NCBI RefSeq assembly: GCF_011455695.1
Contig: NZ_CP015030.1
Span: forward strand, 1,240,001-1,304,000
Direction: 5' to 3'
Source of the DNA: Mannheimia granulomatis
GTDB lineage: Bacteria > Pseudomonadota > Gammaproteobacteria > Enterobacterales > Pasteurellaceae
Length of the DNA: 64,000 bases
This document shows, one piece after another, positions 20,926 through 29,166 of this stretch (position 1 is its first letter; every line of letters begins with the position of its first letter). A program made the translations under genes and the position numbers. Under the pieces are notes generated by a model, which saw only the letters and a program-made list of their open reading frames with translations, was not told the origin of the DNA and did not search any database.

Positions 20926-21150
20926 GACTGTTCGGATGAAGGTAGCTGGAGAGAAATGAATTAACATTTCACCGACGAGGTAAACTCTTTCAGGTGCGAC
21001 TTTCTTAGTTGCGAGGACTGTTACTGGACGAACCCTTGGAGAGATCCACTCTATTTTAGTAATTAGTAAATAGAAAATGGACGCCGAAGGCGAAAATACA
21101 TTAGCTTCTTAATGTGTGAAACGCTCAGGCAAAAGGACAGGGGAGAAAAG
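20926..21150 (+). ncRNA. Tandem glycine riboswitch
   Basis: Two glycine aptamers lie head to tail. The first (about 20926-21037) has CTGGAGAGA, CACCGACGAGGTAAA and CTCTTTCAGGTGC, then GGACTGTTACTGG. The second (about 21038-21150) has TTGGAGAGATC, ACGCCGAAGGCGAAAA and ACGCTCAGGCAAAAGGACAG. The linker between them is very short, as in known tandem switches. Downstream lies an AGCS-type symporter gene, a known target context for this riboswitch. Whether glycine turns expression on or off cannot be read directly. Confidence 0.93.
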
Positions 21151-21170
21151 TGAACTCAACGTAGTGGCAT

Positions 21171-21227
21171 ACAAGCGGTCATATTTTGCCTGTTTTTTGC
21201 AAAAATTTACCGTTTTTTACCGCTTGT
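21171..21227 (+). promoter_or_regulatory. USS inverted pair in the riboswitch expression platform
   Basis: ACAAGCGGT (21171-21179) and ACCGCTTGT (21219-21227) are exact inverted copies 21 bases after the second aptamer. They are followed by TTTC and a pyrimidine-rich tract. The pair could form the terminator hairpin of the switch; this is inference from position. Confidence 0.5.
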
Positions 21228-21279
21228 TTCTATCATTCCTTTTCTTTCCTTGTAAGCAGTTTTTACGAGGAATTTTCAA

Positions 21280-22641
21280 ATGTCTATCGACACTATTTTA
21301 AGCCATATCAATAGTTTTATTTGGGGCGCTCCCCTACTTATTTTGATCTCAGGTGTAGGGCTATACCTCACACTTGCATTAAAAGGCATTCAATTCACCC
21401 AACTTGGACGAGCATTCGTTTATATGTTCAAGCCGGAAACCGGCAAAGGCCAATCCGGTGATATCTCTGCTTTTGCCGCCCTGTCAACTGCATTAGCCGC
21501 AACTATCGGCACCGGAAATATTGTCGGTGTTGCGACCGCAATTCACTCGGGTGGACCCGGTGCATTATTTTGGATGTGGCTAATCGCCTTATTCGGTATG
21601 GCAACCAAATATGCAGAGGGCTTACTTGCGATTAAATACCGCACTAAAGACAAATCCGGTTTTGTTGCCGGAGGCCCAATGTATTATATCGAACTGGGTA
21701 TGGGTAAAAATTGGCGTTGGCTTGCCAAAGCTTTTGCTTTTTTCGGTGTTTTAGTTGCTTTATTTGGTATTGGCACCTTTCCTCAAGTAAACGGTATTAC
21801 TACTGCATTGGAAGCAACCTTTGACGTACCTATTATCTTCACTGCAATTATTTTGACCTTAATTGTTGCTGCTATTATTTTAGGCGGAGTAAAACGTATC
21901 TCAAAAATTGCTACTATCGTAGTGCCATTTATGGCGGTTGGTTATGTAGTAGCCTCACTATGCGTTATTTTACTTAATGCGGAAAAAGTGCCTGCAGCAG
22001 TTGTAACTATTGTTCATGCAGCCTTTGATCCACAAGCTGCATTAGGTGGTGCATTTGGTTTTACCGTTATGCAAGCCATTCAACTCGGTGTTGCTCGGGG
22101 GATTTTTTCCAATGAATCAGGCTTAGGCTCTGCACCTATTGCAGCTGCAGCAGCTCAAACAAAAGAGCCTGTACGCCAAGGCTTGATTTCAATGACCGGT
22201 ACATTTTTAGATACTATTATTGTCTGTACTATGACAGGTCTTGTTATCGTGATTTCAGGGGCCTGGATGGGAGATGCAAAAGGTGCGGCATTAACAACAA
22301 CCGCATTCACCCAAGGTTTAGATAGCTCATTTGGTGCAGTCATTGTAACCATTGGCTTGATTTTCTTCGCTTTCACTACAATTTTAGGCTGGTGTTATTA
22401 CGGAGAACGCTGCTTTGTCTATTTAACCCGTGGTCGCACTCAATACATTAAGCTATACCGCTTACTATTTATTATCTTAATCGCTACTGCACCATTTTTA
22501 AAATTAGACACAATTTGGACAATCGCCGATATTGTCAACGGATTAATGGCATTCCCAAATTTAATTGCACTTATTGCATTACGTAAGGTTATACTGACAG
22601 AAACTAAAGATTTCTTTAGCAGACTGAAAAAAGGCAAATAA
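21280..22641 (+). CDS. AGCS family sodium:alanine/glycine symporter
   Basis: Sodium-coupled amino-acid symporter of the alanine or glycine:cation symporter family. The 453 residues span about 10-11 hydrophobic helices. They carry family motifs SAFAALSTALAATIGTGNIV near residue 65, GGPMYYIELGMG and the GIFSNESGLGSAPIAAA segment. A GAGGAA ribosome site precedes the ATG. The upstream tandem glycine riboswitch makes glycine a likely substrate or signal. Confidence 0.95.
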   Translation: MSIDTILSHINSFIWGAPLLILISGVGLYLTLALKGIQFTQLGRAFVYMFKPETGKGQSGDISAFAALSTALAATIGTGNIVGVATAIHSGGPGALFWMWLIALFGMATKYAEGLLAIKYRTKDKSGFVAGGPMYYIELGMGKNWRWLAKAFAFFGVLVALFGIGTFPQVNGITTALEATFDVPIIFTAIILTLIVAAIILGGVKRISKIATIVVPFMAVGYVVASLCVILLNAEKVPAAVVTIVHAAFDPQAALGGAFGFTVMQAIQLGVARGIFSNESGLGSAPIAAAAAQTKEPVRQGLISMTGTFLDTIIVCTMTGLVIVISGAWMGDAKGAALTTTAFTQGLDSSFGAVIVTIGLIFFAFTTILGWCYYGERCFVYLTRGRTQYIKLYRLLFIILIATAPFLKLDTIWTIADIVNGLMAFPNLIALIALRKVILTETKDFFSRLKKGK

Positions 22642-22699
22642 TCAAAAACAGATAAAATCTGATAAAATATGGGGTGTTTACACCCTATATTTTTATTTT

Positions 22700-23377
22700 A
22701 TGAAATATTTCTACACTCTTATTTTCTGGTTTTTATCCGCATCAGTCAGCTACGCTGCTGAACACACACTTCAATGCAAAGTAGTAGGAATTAGCGATGG
22801 CGATACACTAAGTTGCTTAATCAATAAAACCTCTCTTAAAGTCAGACTACAACATATTGATGCACCGGAACAAACCCAACCTTACGGAACCAAAGCCAAA
22901 CAAGCTCTGGCAAATTTAGTCTTTAAGAAGAATATTACGCTAAAAATCAGCGGCTATGACCGATACCAACGTATGCTTGCAGTTGTCTATGATGAAAACG
23001 GAAAAAATATCAATTTAACTCTCATTCAACAAGGTATGGCTTGGGCCTATAGCAAAGAAGCTGGCTACCAACAAGCTCAAGATAAAGCCCAAAAGGCTAA
23101 AGTAGGGCTATGGCAAGCTCCTAATCCTATTGCACCCTCCGAATGGCGAAAAGGTGATATCCAACCAACTCACTCACAAGCGGTTAAAAAAAGAGAAAAT
23201 TTTGCAAATATTTCCAATGCCATCAACTGCCAAACCAAACTTAGTTGTAACCAAATTGATAATTATAAAATGGCTCAGTACTACTTCCGCCAATGTGGTT
23301 GGAAAGAGTTAGACGGCAATAATGACGGTATTCCTTGCAACAAACTTTACCGCCAAGCCCAACAAAATAGGAATTAA
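22700..23377 (+). CDS. Secreted thermonuclease-like protein with excalibur domain
   Basis: A 225-residue exported protein with signal peptide MKYFYTLIFWFLSASVSYA. The staphylococcal nuclease domain spans about residues 25-145 and keeps the active-site elements GDTLSC, VRLQHIDAPE and the Arg of YDRYQRMLAVVY. The C-terminal excalibur domain has a calcium-binding DGNNDGIPC motif plus three other Cys. It probably degrades DNA or RNA outside the cytoplasm. A USS (coding SQAVKKR) sits in the linker. Its stop overlaps the stop of the convergent exporter gene by about four bases, marking the edge of the accessory block. Confidence 0.87.
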   Translation: MKYFYTLIFWFLSASVSYAAEHTLQCKVVGISDGDTLSCLINKTSLKVRLQHIDAPEQTQPYGTKAKQALANLVFKKNITLKISGYDRYQRMLAVVYDENGKNINLTLIQQGMAWAYSKEAGYQQAQDKAQKAKVGLWQAPNPIAPSEWRKGDIQPTHSQAVKKRENFANISNAINCQTKLSCNQIDNYKMAQYYFRQCGWKELDGNNDGIPCNKLYRQAQQNRN

Positions 23378-25464
23378 TTTAGCTTATTTAAATCGACTAT
23401 TCTATCAGCCGAATGAATAGTTGATTGCCTGTGTGCGACAATAATACGAGTGATTTTAAGCTGTGAAATTGCTTCATTCACTACACTTTCATTAGATTCA
23501 TCTAAATGGCTGGTTGCTTCATCCATCAATAAAATTTGGGGCTTTTTATATAAAGCTCTGGCAATAAATAGTCTCTGACGTTGGCCGCCAGATAAATTAT
23601 TACCCAATTCACCTAATAAAGTTTCATAATTCATCGGCATTGCCATAATATCATCGTGAATATTGGCTAATTTTGCACATTCAATTGCCCATTCCCGATT
23701 ATAATTACTTTCAAAACTAACAATATTTTCCAAAATAGAGCCGGAAAAGAATTTATCTTCCTGTAATACACAAGCAATTTGAGTACAATATTGTGTTAAT
23801 CCCAGTTGGTAAATATCAACACCGTTAAAAAAGATAGTGCCTGAAGTCGGTTTTAATAAACCAGCGATCAGTTTTAATAATGTGGTTTTTCCATAACCGG
23901 AGGGTGCCGTAATAGCAACACTTTCACCGCTTTTAACGGTTAAATTTAAACGCTCAATCACATGTTTAGCAAAAGGATCATATTTAAAACAGAGATCTTT
24001 TATTTCCAAATTGGCTTGATGATTTTCAATAATTATCTCTTGGTATTTCGTTTCATCTTCGACTTCATTTAAAACAATGTCAGCAATACGCTCCCGATGT
24101 AATGATAAAATTTTAAGATTAAATACAATATCAATTAAATTTCCCATTCGAGCAGAAAATGATCCACGATAAGCATTAAAGGCAACAAACATACCCAGTG
24201 TCATCACATTTTCAATCACCATCGTTGCTCCAATCCAAAGAATTAAAATCTGCTCAATGGTTGAAATAAAAGTATGAATGCCTGAAAATAGCATATCGAA
24301 TTTAGTAACTTTAATTGAAGTATTAAATGCGTCCGCATTTAAAGACATCCACTGCTCTTGTCGTTTACTTTCTAACCCTAATGATTTTAACGTTGTAATA
24401 CCATATAAGGTTTCCATAAAATGAGAATGTGCTTTAGCACCTTTAATAATTTGCTCTTCATTCATTTGACGGTAAACCAAATAGGTGATCATTCTTAATA
24501 TAAAATAGATAAAGGAGAATGCAAGTACGACCCAAAACAACCAACCACCATATAGCACCATCATAATGATTAAACTAATGATCATAATCGTATCAATAAT
24601 GGTTGCAACGATACTGGAGGTTAAGGTTTTTTGAATCGTTTTGAGTGAGCTAAATCGAGAGTGAATATCGCCAACTTGTCGCTTTTCGAAGAAATCTAGC
24701 GGTAATTTTAATAGATGAGAAAAGAAACTGGCTGTCCATTGAAAATCAATTAAATAACTCATTTTCAACGAAATCCAAGCCCGAAATAGACTGATTGCAG
24801 TACGGAAGAACGTAAATAGGAATAAACCCATGCAAATAATCAATAATAATGATTGATCTTTTGCTTGCATAACGTGATCCATCACTAATTGCGTACCAAT
24901 CGGCATTAACAAGGCAATCAATTCAATTAACATCGAAAGGGCAAAAATTTTCACTAATGCCCTTTTAATGCCGGAAATATGTTTTAGTGTTTCATATAAG
25001 CTAATGGTATTTTGATTTTGGGTTTTCCCGAATTTTACTTCCGTCCAAACTTCTAATGCGACACCGGTAAAATGGTTAGAAAATTCTGCTTTAGATAATT
25101 TTCGTTTACCGAATGCAGGATCGTGAATAATGAAATATTTTTCTGTTGCCTGAGTTAAAACAACGAAATGATTAAAATCCCAATGCAGAATACAAGGTAA
25201 ACGTAGCTGCGGAACCTCCTCTAATTCTAGGGATAAGGCACGAGTAATTAAGCCACAATCTTTGGCAACCGACATCATTGTTTGCAGATTTATCCCGTGG
25301 GAAGAGGTACCATATTGGCTGCGCAGTTCAAATAAATTAGTATTCTTTCCATAATAACCTAGCACCATTGCCAAACACGCTAAACCACATTCAGCCGTTT
25401 CCGTTTGTAAAATCATCGGCATTTTACGCAGAAAACCAAATTTTAACTGATCGATTCCTTTCAT
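23374..25464 (-). CDS. Bacteriocin-type ABC exporter with C39 leader peptidase
   Basis: ABC exporter that cleaves double-glycine leaders and exports the peptide. The 696 residues open with a C39 peptidase domain (about 1-145) keeping Gln20, Cys26 in TAECGLACL, His99 and Asp115 in HDPAFG. Residues about 160-430 form the membrane domain. The ATPase domain has Walker A APSGYGKTT, signature LSGGQRQRL and Walker B ILLMDEATSHLD. The architecture is that of CvaB/LagD, and the intact catalytic Cys sets it apart from RTX exporters such as HlyB. It lies three bases downstream of the HlyD-type gene. Likely cargos are the peptides at 29167 and 27106. Confidence 0.93.
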   Translation of the reverse strand: MKGIDQLKFGFLRKMPMILQTETAECGLACLAMVLGYYGKNTNLFELRSQYGTSSHGINLQTMMSVAKDCGLITRALSLELEEVPQLRLPCILHWDFNHFVVLTQATEKYFIIHDPAFGKRKLSKAEFSNHFTGVALEVWTEVKFGKTQNQNTISLYETLKHISGIKRALVKIFALSMLIELIALLMPIGTQLVMDHVMQAKDQSLLLIICMGLFLFTFFRTAISLFRAWISLKMSYLIDFQWTASFFSHLLKLPLDFFEKRQVGDIHSRFSSLKTIQKTLTSSIVATIIDTIMIISLIIMMVLYGGWLFWVVLAFSFIYFILRMITYLVYRQMNEEQIIKGAKAHSHFMETLYGITTLKSLGLESKRQEQWMSLNADAFNTSIKVTKFDMLFSGIHTFISTIEQILILWIGATMVIENVMTLGMFVAFNAYRGSFSARMGNLIDIVFNLKILSLHRERIADIVLNEVEDETKYQEIIIENHQANLEIKDLCFKYDPFAKHVIERLNLTVKSGESVAITAPSGYGKTTLLKLIAGLLKPTSGTIFFNGVDIYQLGLTQYCTQIACVLQEDKFFSGSILENIVSFESNYNREWAIECAKLANIHDDIMAMPMNYETLLGELGNNLSGGQRQRLFIARALYKKPQILLMDEATSHLDESNESVVNEAISQLKITRIIVAHRQSTIHSADRIVDLNKLN

Positions 25465-25467
25465 TAT

Positions 25468-26724
25468 TTACTCCATATTTTTACGAAGCTGATAAATAGG
25501 AAAGAGCATCCATTCATAGAGTTTCCGATTTTCTAAAAATAGTGTAGCTTCTGCTTTCATTCCACTCATAAAATAGAGAGTCTTATCATTATATTGCACA
25601 TTTTGATCAGCAATATCCACGATAATCTTATAAAGAGGAATTCCCTGGTCTAACTTAGGGGGTAGATTTTTATAGAAACTTAATTCCTGCAAAGAAGCAG
25701 GCAAAGTTGAAATCGTTTTAATTTCTCCCTTAAACTGTCCAAATTTTTCAAACGGAAATGCTTCGTAGCGAATATTCACTTCATCCCCTGTTTTAATAAA
25801 GGAAATAGCACTATTCGGTACCCACATAACCAATCGATAATTACCTTTATTATTCGGTAAAATTTGTGCAAGCGGGTCATTTTCTTTAACAATTTGCCCA
25901 ACAGTCACATTCGTACTTTCAATTTTTCCATCTAGTGAAGCATTCACTATAATATCGGCTACCGATTCAAACTCCATTAAACGAATAGATAAATCACTTT
26001 TTTGCATCTCATAGCGAATAATTTGATTATTAAACTCTGTTTTTCTATTTTCCATTTCACTTTCTAAATTCAATATTGTAGATTGCAGCTGAACTAATTC
26101 TTGCTTTAATTCATTGAACAAGGATTTTTGCTGAAAATAGCGAGATTTCTGCAAATTCACTTCATCATGATTTGTGTGCCCTACTTTTAATAATTTTTCA
26201 TACCGTTTAACTAAATCAGCATATTCACTCATACTTTTTTCAATCTCAATAGAATAAGTCTGTTTATCTTGGTAAATTTTCTTATTATTTTTAATCTGCT
26301 TTTCAAGGCTTGCTATGCTTTCTATTTTATTCTTCTCTAAAGCGCTAATCGCTTTTTCTATTGCAGAAATTTGGGATTTCAGTGAAAGAATGGAATTAAC
26401 ATTGATATTACCGCTATGAGTAATTCTATCTAACGTAATTTTAAATAGAGGATCGCCCTTTTTTACTTGCTGATGGGCCTCAATATAACTTTCAGAAATA
26501 TAGCCTGATTTCGGGGCAGAAAGGATAATAGGGTGTGCTTGCATAACCAGTTCGCCCACAACTTTTTCACGGCGGGTGTAACTACCAAAAACAATAAACA
26601 GAATAAAAGCAGTAAAAACAAATAAAGAGACAAAAAAGATCAACCATGACGGAATTCGACTAAATAGTACAGCAGTGCTTTTCCACTTCTTTGATTGGTA
26701 TTCAATAGCTTCTTGTCTAAACAT
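25468..26724 (-). CDS. HlyD/CvaA family periplasmic adaptor
   Basis: Membrane-fusion protein linking the ABC exporter to an outer-membrane TolC-like channel. The 418 residues have a short cytoplasmic N-terminus and one membrane helix (about 27-50). A biotinyl-lipoyl-like region (ISAPKSGYISESYI) comes next, then a long coiled coil (about residues 115-245). The beta-barrel part contains IVKENDPLAQILP. It belongs to the CvaA-like branch. It starts the two-gene exporter operon; the 200 bases upstream are extremely AT-rich. No tolC-like gene is in the window. Confidence 0.92.
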   Translation of the reverse strand: MFRQEAIEYQSKKWKSTAVLFSRIPSWLIFFVSLFVFTAFILFIVFGSYTRREKVVGELVMQAHPIILSAPKSGYISESYIEAHQQVKKGDPLFKITLDRITHSGNINVNSILSLKSQISAIEKAISALEKNKIESIASLEKQIKNNKKIYQDKQTYSIEIEKSMSEYADLVKRYEKLLKVGHTNHDEVNLQKSRYFQQKSLFNELKQELVQLQSTILNLESEMENRKTEFNNQIIRYEMQKSDLSIRLMEFESVADIIVNASLDGKIESTNVTVGQIVKENDPLAQILPNNKGNYRLVMWVPNSAISFIKTGDEVNIRYEAFPFEKFGQFKGEIKTISTLPASLQELSFYKNLPPKLDQGIPLYKIIVDIADQNVQYNDKTLYFMSGMKAEATLFLENRKLYEWMLFPIYQLRKNME

Positions 26725-26890
26725 ATTAATTTATAGCAATTAAATATATTTTTTAAAATTATATAAATAGCATTTATATTTTTATTATAAAAAATATAAA
26801 ACCCATACATTGAAAAATTCCAAACAATAAAATATAATTTATAAAAAAGTTATTTTAATAATTTTCACATTTTATAATATCTTAAATATA

Positions 26891-26917
26891 AGTAGCCTTC
26901 TATTAAAGAAGGCTACA
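26891..26917 (-). terminator. Terminator of the 27333-26925 peptide cassette
   Basis: On the minus strand, TGTAGCCTTC pairs with GAAGGCTAC, followed by a T/A-rich run just downstream of the small lipoprotein gene. The exporter operon must then have its own promoter within 26725-26890. Confidence 0.7.
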
Positions 26918-26924
26918 TTTTTGA

Positions 26925-27125
26925 TCACATGTTTATAAGATATGGTTTATTTTCTCTTAAACATCTATTGTATTCAATCTCCTTTTGAAGTGCTGTTTTC
27001 GTTGTTGCCCCTCCATAAGAAGAATGATAGCATTGACTATCTTTATGACCCATTTGTGAGTGATTAGCACACGCAGTAAGAAATAACGATAGTAATAAGG
27101 TATATCTAAAATCTAATATTGACAT
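26925..27125 (-). CDS. Small lipoprotein, candidate self-protection factor
   Basis: A 66-residue product starting MSILDFRYTLLLSLFLTACA, with lipobox LTAC. A GTG four codons earlier (27137) is an alternative start. The mature part is about 50 residues, hydrophilic, with two further Cys (SQCYHSS and NRCLREN). It overlaps the 3' end of the double-glycine peptide gene at 27106 by 20 bases, so the two are almost certainly co-translated. I do not recognise the family. Position suggests immunity or release of the peptide; that is inference. Confidence 0.6.
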   Translation of the reverse strand: MSILDFRYTLLLSLFLTACANHSQMGHKDSQCYHSSYGGATTKTALQKEIEYNRCLRENKPYLINM

Positions 27126-27333
27126 TAATACCGCCACCAGTTATTTTGTTACCTCTAAATCTATCTTTTTGGAAATCAACTGATGGTGTTACTGAAATAT
27201 TTTTTGTTGGATTAAATGTGTAACCAGCATTAATATTCATATGAGTACCCCAGTTTCCTCTTCCCCCTCCACCAGAGAAATTAAATCTACCACCACTTAC
27301 AGCAAGTATTTCTAAATGATTCAAATTTTTCAT
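27106..27333 (-). CDS. Double-glycine-leader peptide, microcin candidate
   Basis: A 75-residue precursor. Residues 1-15, MKNLNHLEILAVSGG, form a double-glycine leader of the type cleaved by C39 exporters. The predicted 60-residue mature peptide starts RFNFSGGGGRGNWGTH. It is Gly- and Asn-rich, basic, without Cys, and shows alternating beta-type sequence (NISVTPSVDFQKDRF). It ends TGGGINVNIRF, with a C-terminal Phe as in the beta-signal of outer-membrane proteins. A strong ribosome site (AAAAGGAGT) precedes the ATG. An FNR-like promoter lies 50-100 bases upstream. No known bacteriocin family is recognised. Confidence 0.75.
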   Translation of the reverse strand: MKNLNHLEILAVSGGRFNFSGGGGRGNWGTHMNINAGYTFNPTKNISVTPSVDFQKDRFRGNKITGGGINVNIRF

Positions 27334-27997
27334 AAAATTACTCCTTTTGAATTATTTTTAACTAATAGTCTGAATTGCTTCAGCAAGAGCATAGTAACAA
27401 AACCCAACCAAAAAAAAACTTGACAAAGATCAAAAAAAACACATCTTTTTACATTTTATTTATGCTTTTTGTTAAAAGATAGGATAAATAATTAAGAAAT
27501 GCAACATAAATTATATACATAACAAAACCATATATACATATATATAAGAATATTTAGGTTACTCCTATTTTTTGCTTATCTCCATTTTCTATCAAACTAT
27601 TATACTCTAATTAAATTGTCAAAGATTTTTATGTATTCTATATCATAGCATATTATTGCAAATTCAAAACAAGGAATTTCAATACATAGCTTAACCTATA
27701 CCAAAAGAATGTTCTAGGCTAGTTAGTTTAAATCATAATAAACTACAAATCCATTTTTATTAACATTCTTATTCATTCTATCCAATGTATCAGGCATTTG
27801 CTTTTCTGCATTTTAATAAATGTTTCAAACAATGGTTCAAATCTAAATTTACCGATTTTCTAACAGATAAAATCTCCAGCAACAAAAACAGATATCATTT
27901 ATACTCAAAAGAGGACTATTTTACAATAAATCATCAGCGTATAAAGACTAAAATAAGATATGAGAGAATAACTAATTATCTCTGGATAAACATATAC
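27334..27997. other. 664-base AT-rich intergenic stretch in the microcin locus
   Basis: No convincing gene was found on either strand. A plus-strand frame at 27785-28012 lacks a ribosome site and any recognisable content. The right-hand end holds the promoter of the 27106 peptide (27391-27433). The rest is simple A/T-rich sequence with short TATATA runs and may be remnant DNA or long untranslated leader. Confidence 0.5.
27391..27433 (-). promoter_or_regulatory. Predicted FNR-dependent class II promoter
   Basis: On the minus strand, TTGATCTTTGTCAA (27420-27433) matches the FNR consensus TTGAT-N4-ATCAA with one mismatch. The extended -10 TGTTACTAT (hexamer 27391-27396) places the start near 27384. 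The FNR dyad is then centred about 42.5 bases upstream, close to the -41.5 of class II FNR promoters. The target is the peptide gene starting at 27333. Confidence 0.5.
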
Positions 27998-29155
27998 TTA
28001 ACTCAATTTTAGCACGCCAATATAAGATAACTGCCAAATAAGCTGAGAAACTTTATCTCGTTTATCTTCTGATACTTTTTCTAAAATATCATTTAATGAA
28101 ACTTCCTGCCCCCGTTTAAGAAATTTAATAACATTTCCAAACTCTTCGTCAAGAGAAATACCATATCCATTTGAAATTATCTTATCTTCATAACCAAAGT
28201 AGTGATTTTTGGTTTTAAATGAAATTTTTTGATTTTCCGAAATAGAATTATATTGATAATTTCCTAAAGTTTCCAAATTAAGCGGTTTTTCAACCCGCTT
28301 CTGATCATAAAAATTCTCTATAAATTTGCGATAATTCTCTTTATCTTTAATATATTTTGCTGTTTGTTCTGCCAGCTGTGCTATCAACTCTTTATCTGAT
28401 TCATAGTGCGATAAAGAAGCTCGAGCAATTTCTTTCTCAACCATATTTTGAGATACCCAAGTCAGATAGTTATGAGTATAAGCAGGGAAAATGCCTACAG
28501 CTAAATGCACTGTTTCTTCACCAACCGGAATAGGATCGTGCCACCAACCACGAGGGAGATAAAGAATATCACCAGCTTCAAGAACAATGTCCATATAAAC
28601 ATCATCAAGATTAGGAGCATATTCAGGCATATCCTTACTATGATGCATATATAACGGATTTTTAAAAGTTGGGGCATGAATAATCCAACGTTTTTTACCT
28701 TGCATTTGCACCGCAAAAATATCACGACTATCCCAATGACTTTTAAAAGACCGCTCAGTATTAAAAGCAATATATAAACTTGAAAAAATATGGCAGCCAG
28801 TAAATTGAGCTATCTCTTGAGAGAAACAATCAATACTTGGTTCATTAACAATACCATTAGCAACTAACGTTGCACCATCTCTTAAAAAGTTATACAAATG
28901 CTCTTCTTGAAATTTATAACGAATAGTACCTAGATCATTATATTCTTCTAAATAATCTTTCTTATGTACTCTTTTTCCTTTATACATTACTTTAATTGCA
29001 TCTTCAGAAAGTAAATCACAACGAGGTAATACTTCATTGATAGCATTCCAAGAGAGTAAATCTTGTTGCTTTATTGCTCCTTTCATTAATAAAGGCTGTT
29101 TCTCAAAATAATTTTCACGAAATTCTTGATAAGAAATTGGAAATTGAATCTTCAT
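27998..29155 (-). CDS. JmjC-domain 2-oxoglutarate oxygenase, RoxA/YcfD-like
   Basis: Predicted Fe(II)/2-oxoglutarate-dependent protein hydroxylase. From the ATG at 29155 (GGAG six bases upstream) it has 385 residues; a GTG at 29167 would add four. The JmjC core shows the iron ligands HWD (His140, Asp142) and a distal His217 in VHLAVGIFP. It also has LEAGDILYLPRGWWHDP. A C-terminal winged-helix-like region (LNDILEKVSEDKRDKVSQL) completes the YcfD/RoxA architecture. YcfD hydroxylates an Arg of ribosomal protein L16. Here the gene directly follows a double-glycine peptide gene (12 bases between stop and ATG), so that peptide is the more likely substrate. Substrate and reaction are inference. Confidence 0.82.
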   Translation of the reverse strand: MKIQFPISYQEFRENYFEKQPLLMKGAIKQQDLLSWNAINEVLPRCDLLSEDAIKVMYKGKRVHKKDYLEEYNDLGTIRYKFQEEHLYNFLRDGATLVANGIVNEPSIDCFSQEIAQFTGCHIFSSLYIAFNTERSFKSHWDSRDIFAVQMQGKKRWIIHAPTFKNPLYMHHSKDMPEYAPNLDDVYMDIVLEAGDILYLPRGWWHDPIPVGEETVHLAVGIFPAYTHNYLTWVSQNMVEKEIARASLSHYESDKELIAQLAEQTAKYIKDKENYRKFIENFYDQKRVEKPLNLETLGNYQYNSISENQKISFKTKNHYFGYEDKIISNGYGISLDEEFGNVIKFLKRGQEVSLNDILEKVSEDKRDKVSQLIWQLSYIGVLKLS

Positions 29156-29166
29156 TTTCATCTCCA

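Noticed and set aside
23374-26724. Reading the exporter pair as an RTX toxin secretion system
   Set aside because: The peptidase domain keeps its catalytic Cys, no large RTX protein or acyltransferase gene is nearby, and double-glycine peptides are present instead.
27601-27625. TTGACA and TATAAT elements on the minus strand in the 664-base spacer
   Set aside because: The spacer is only 12 bases, and no gene starts at a suitable distance.
27785-28012. Plus-strand frame of 75 codons in the AT-rich spacer of the microcin locus
   Set aside because: No ribosome site, no recognisable motif, composition like the surrounding spacer, and it overlaps the 3' end of the oxygenase gene.
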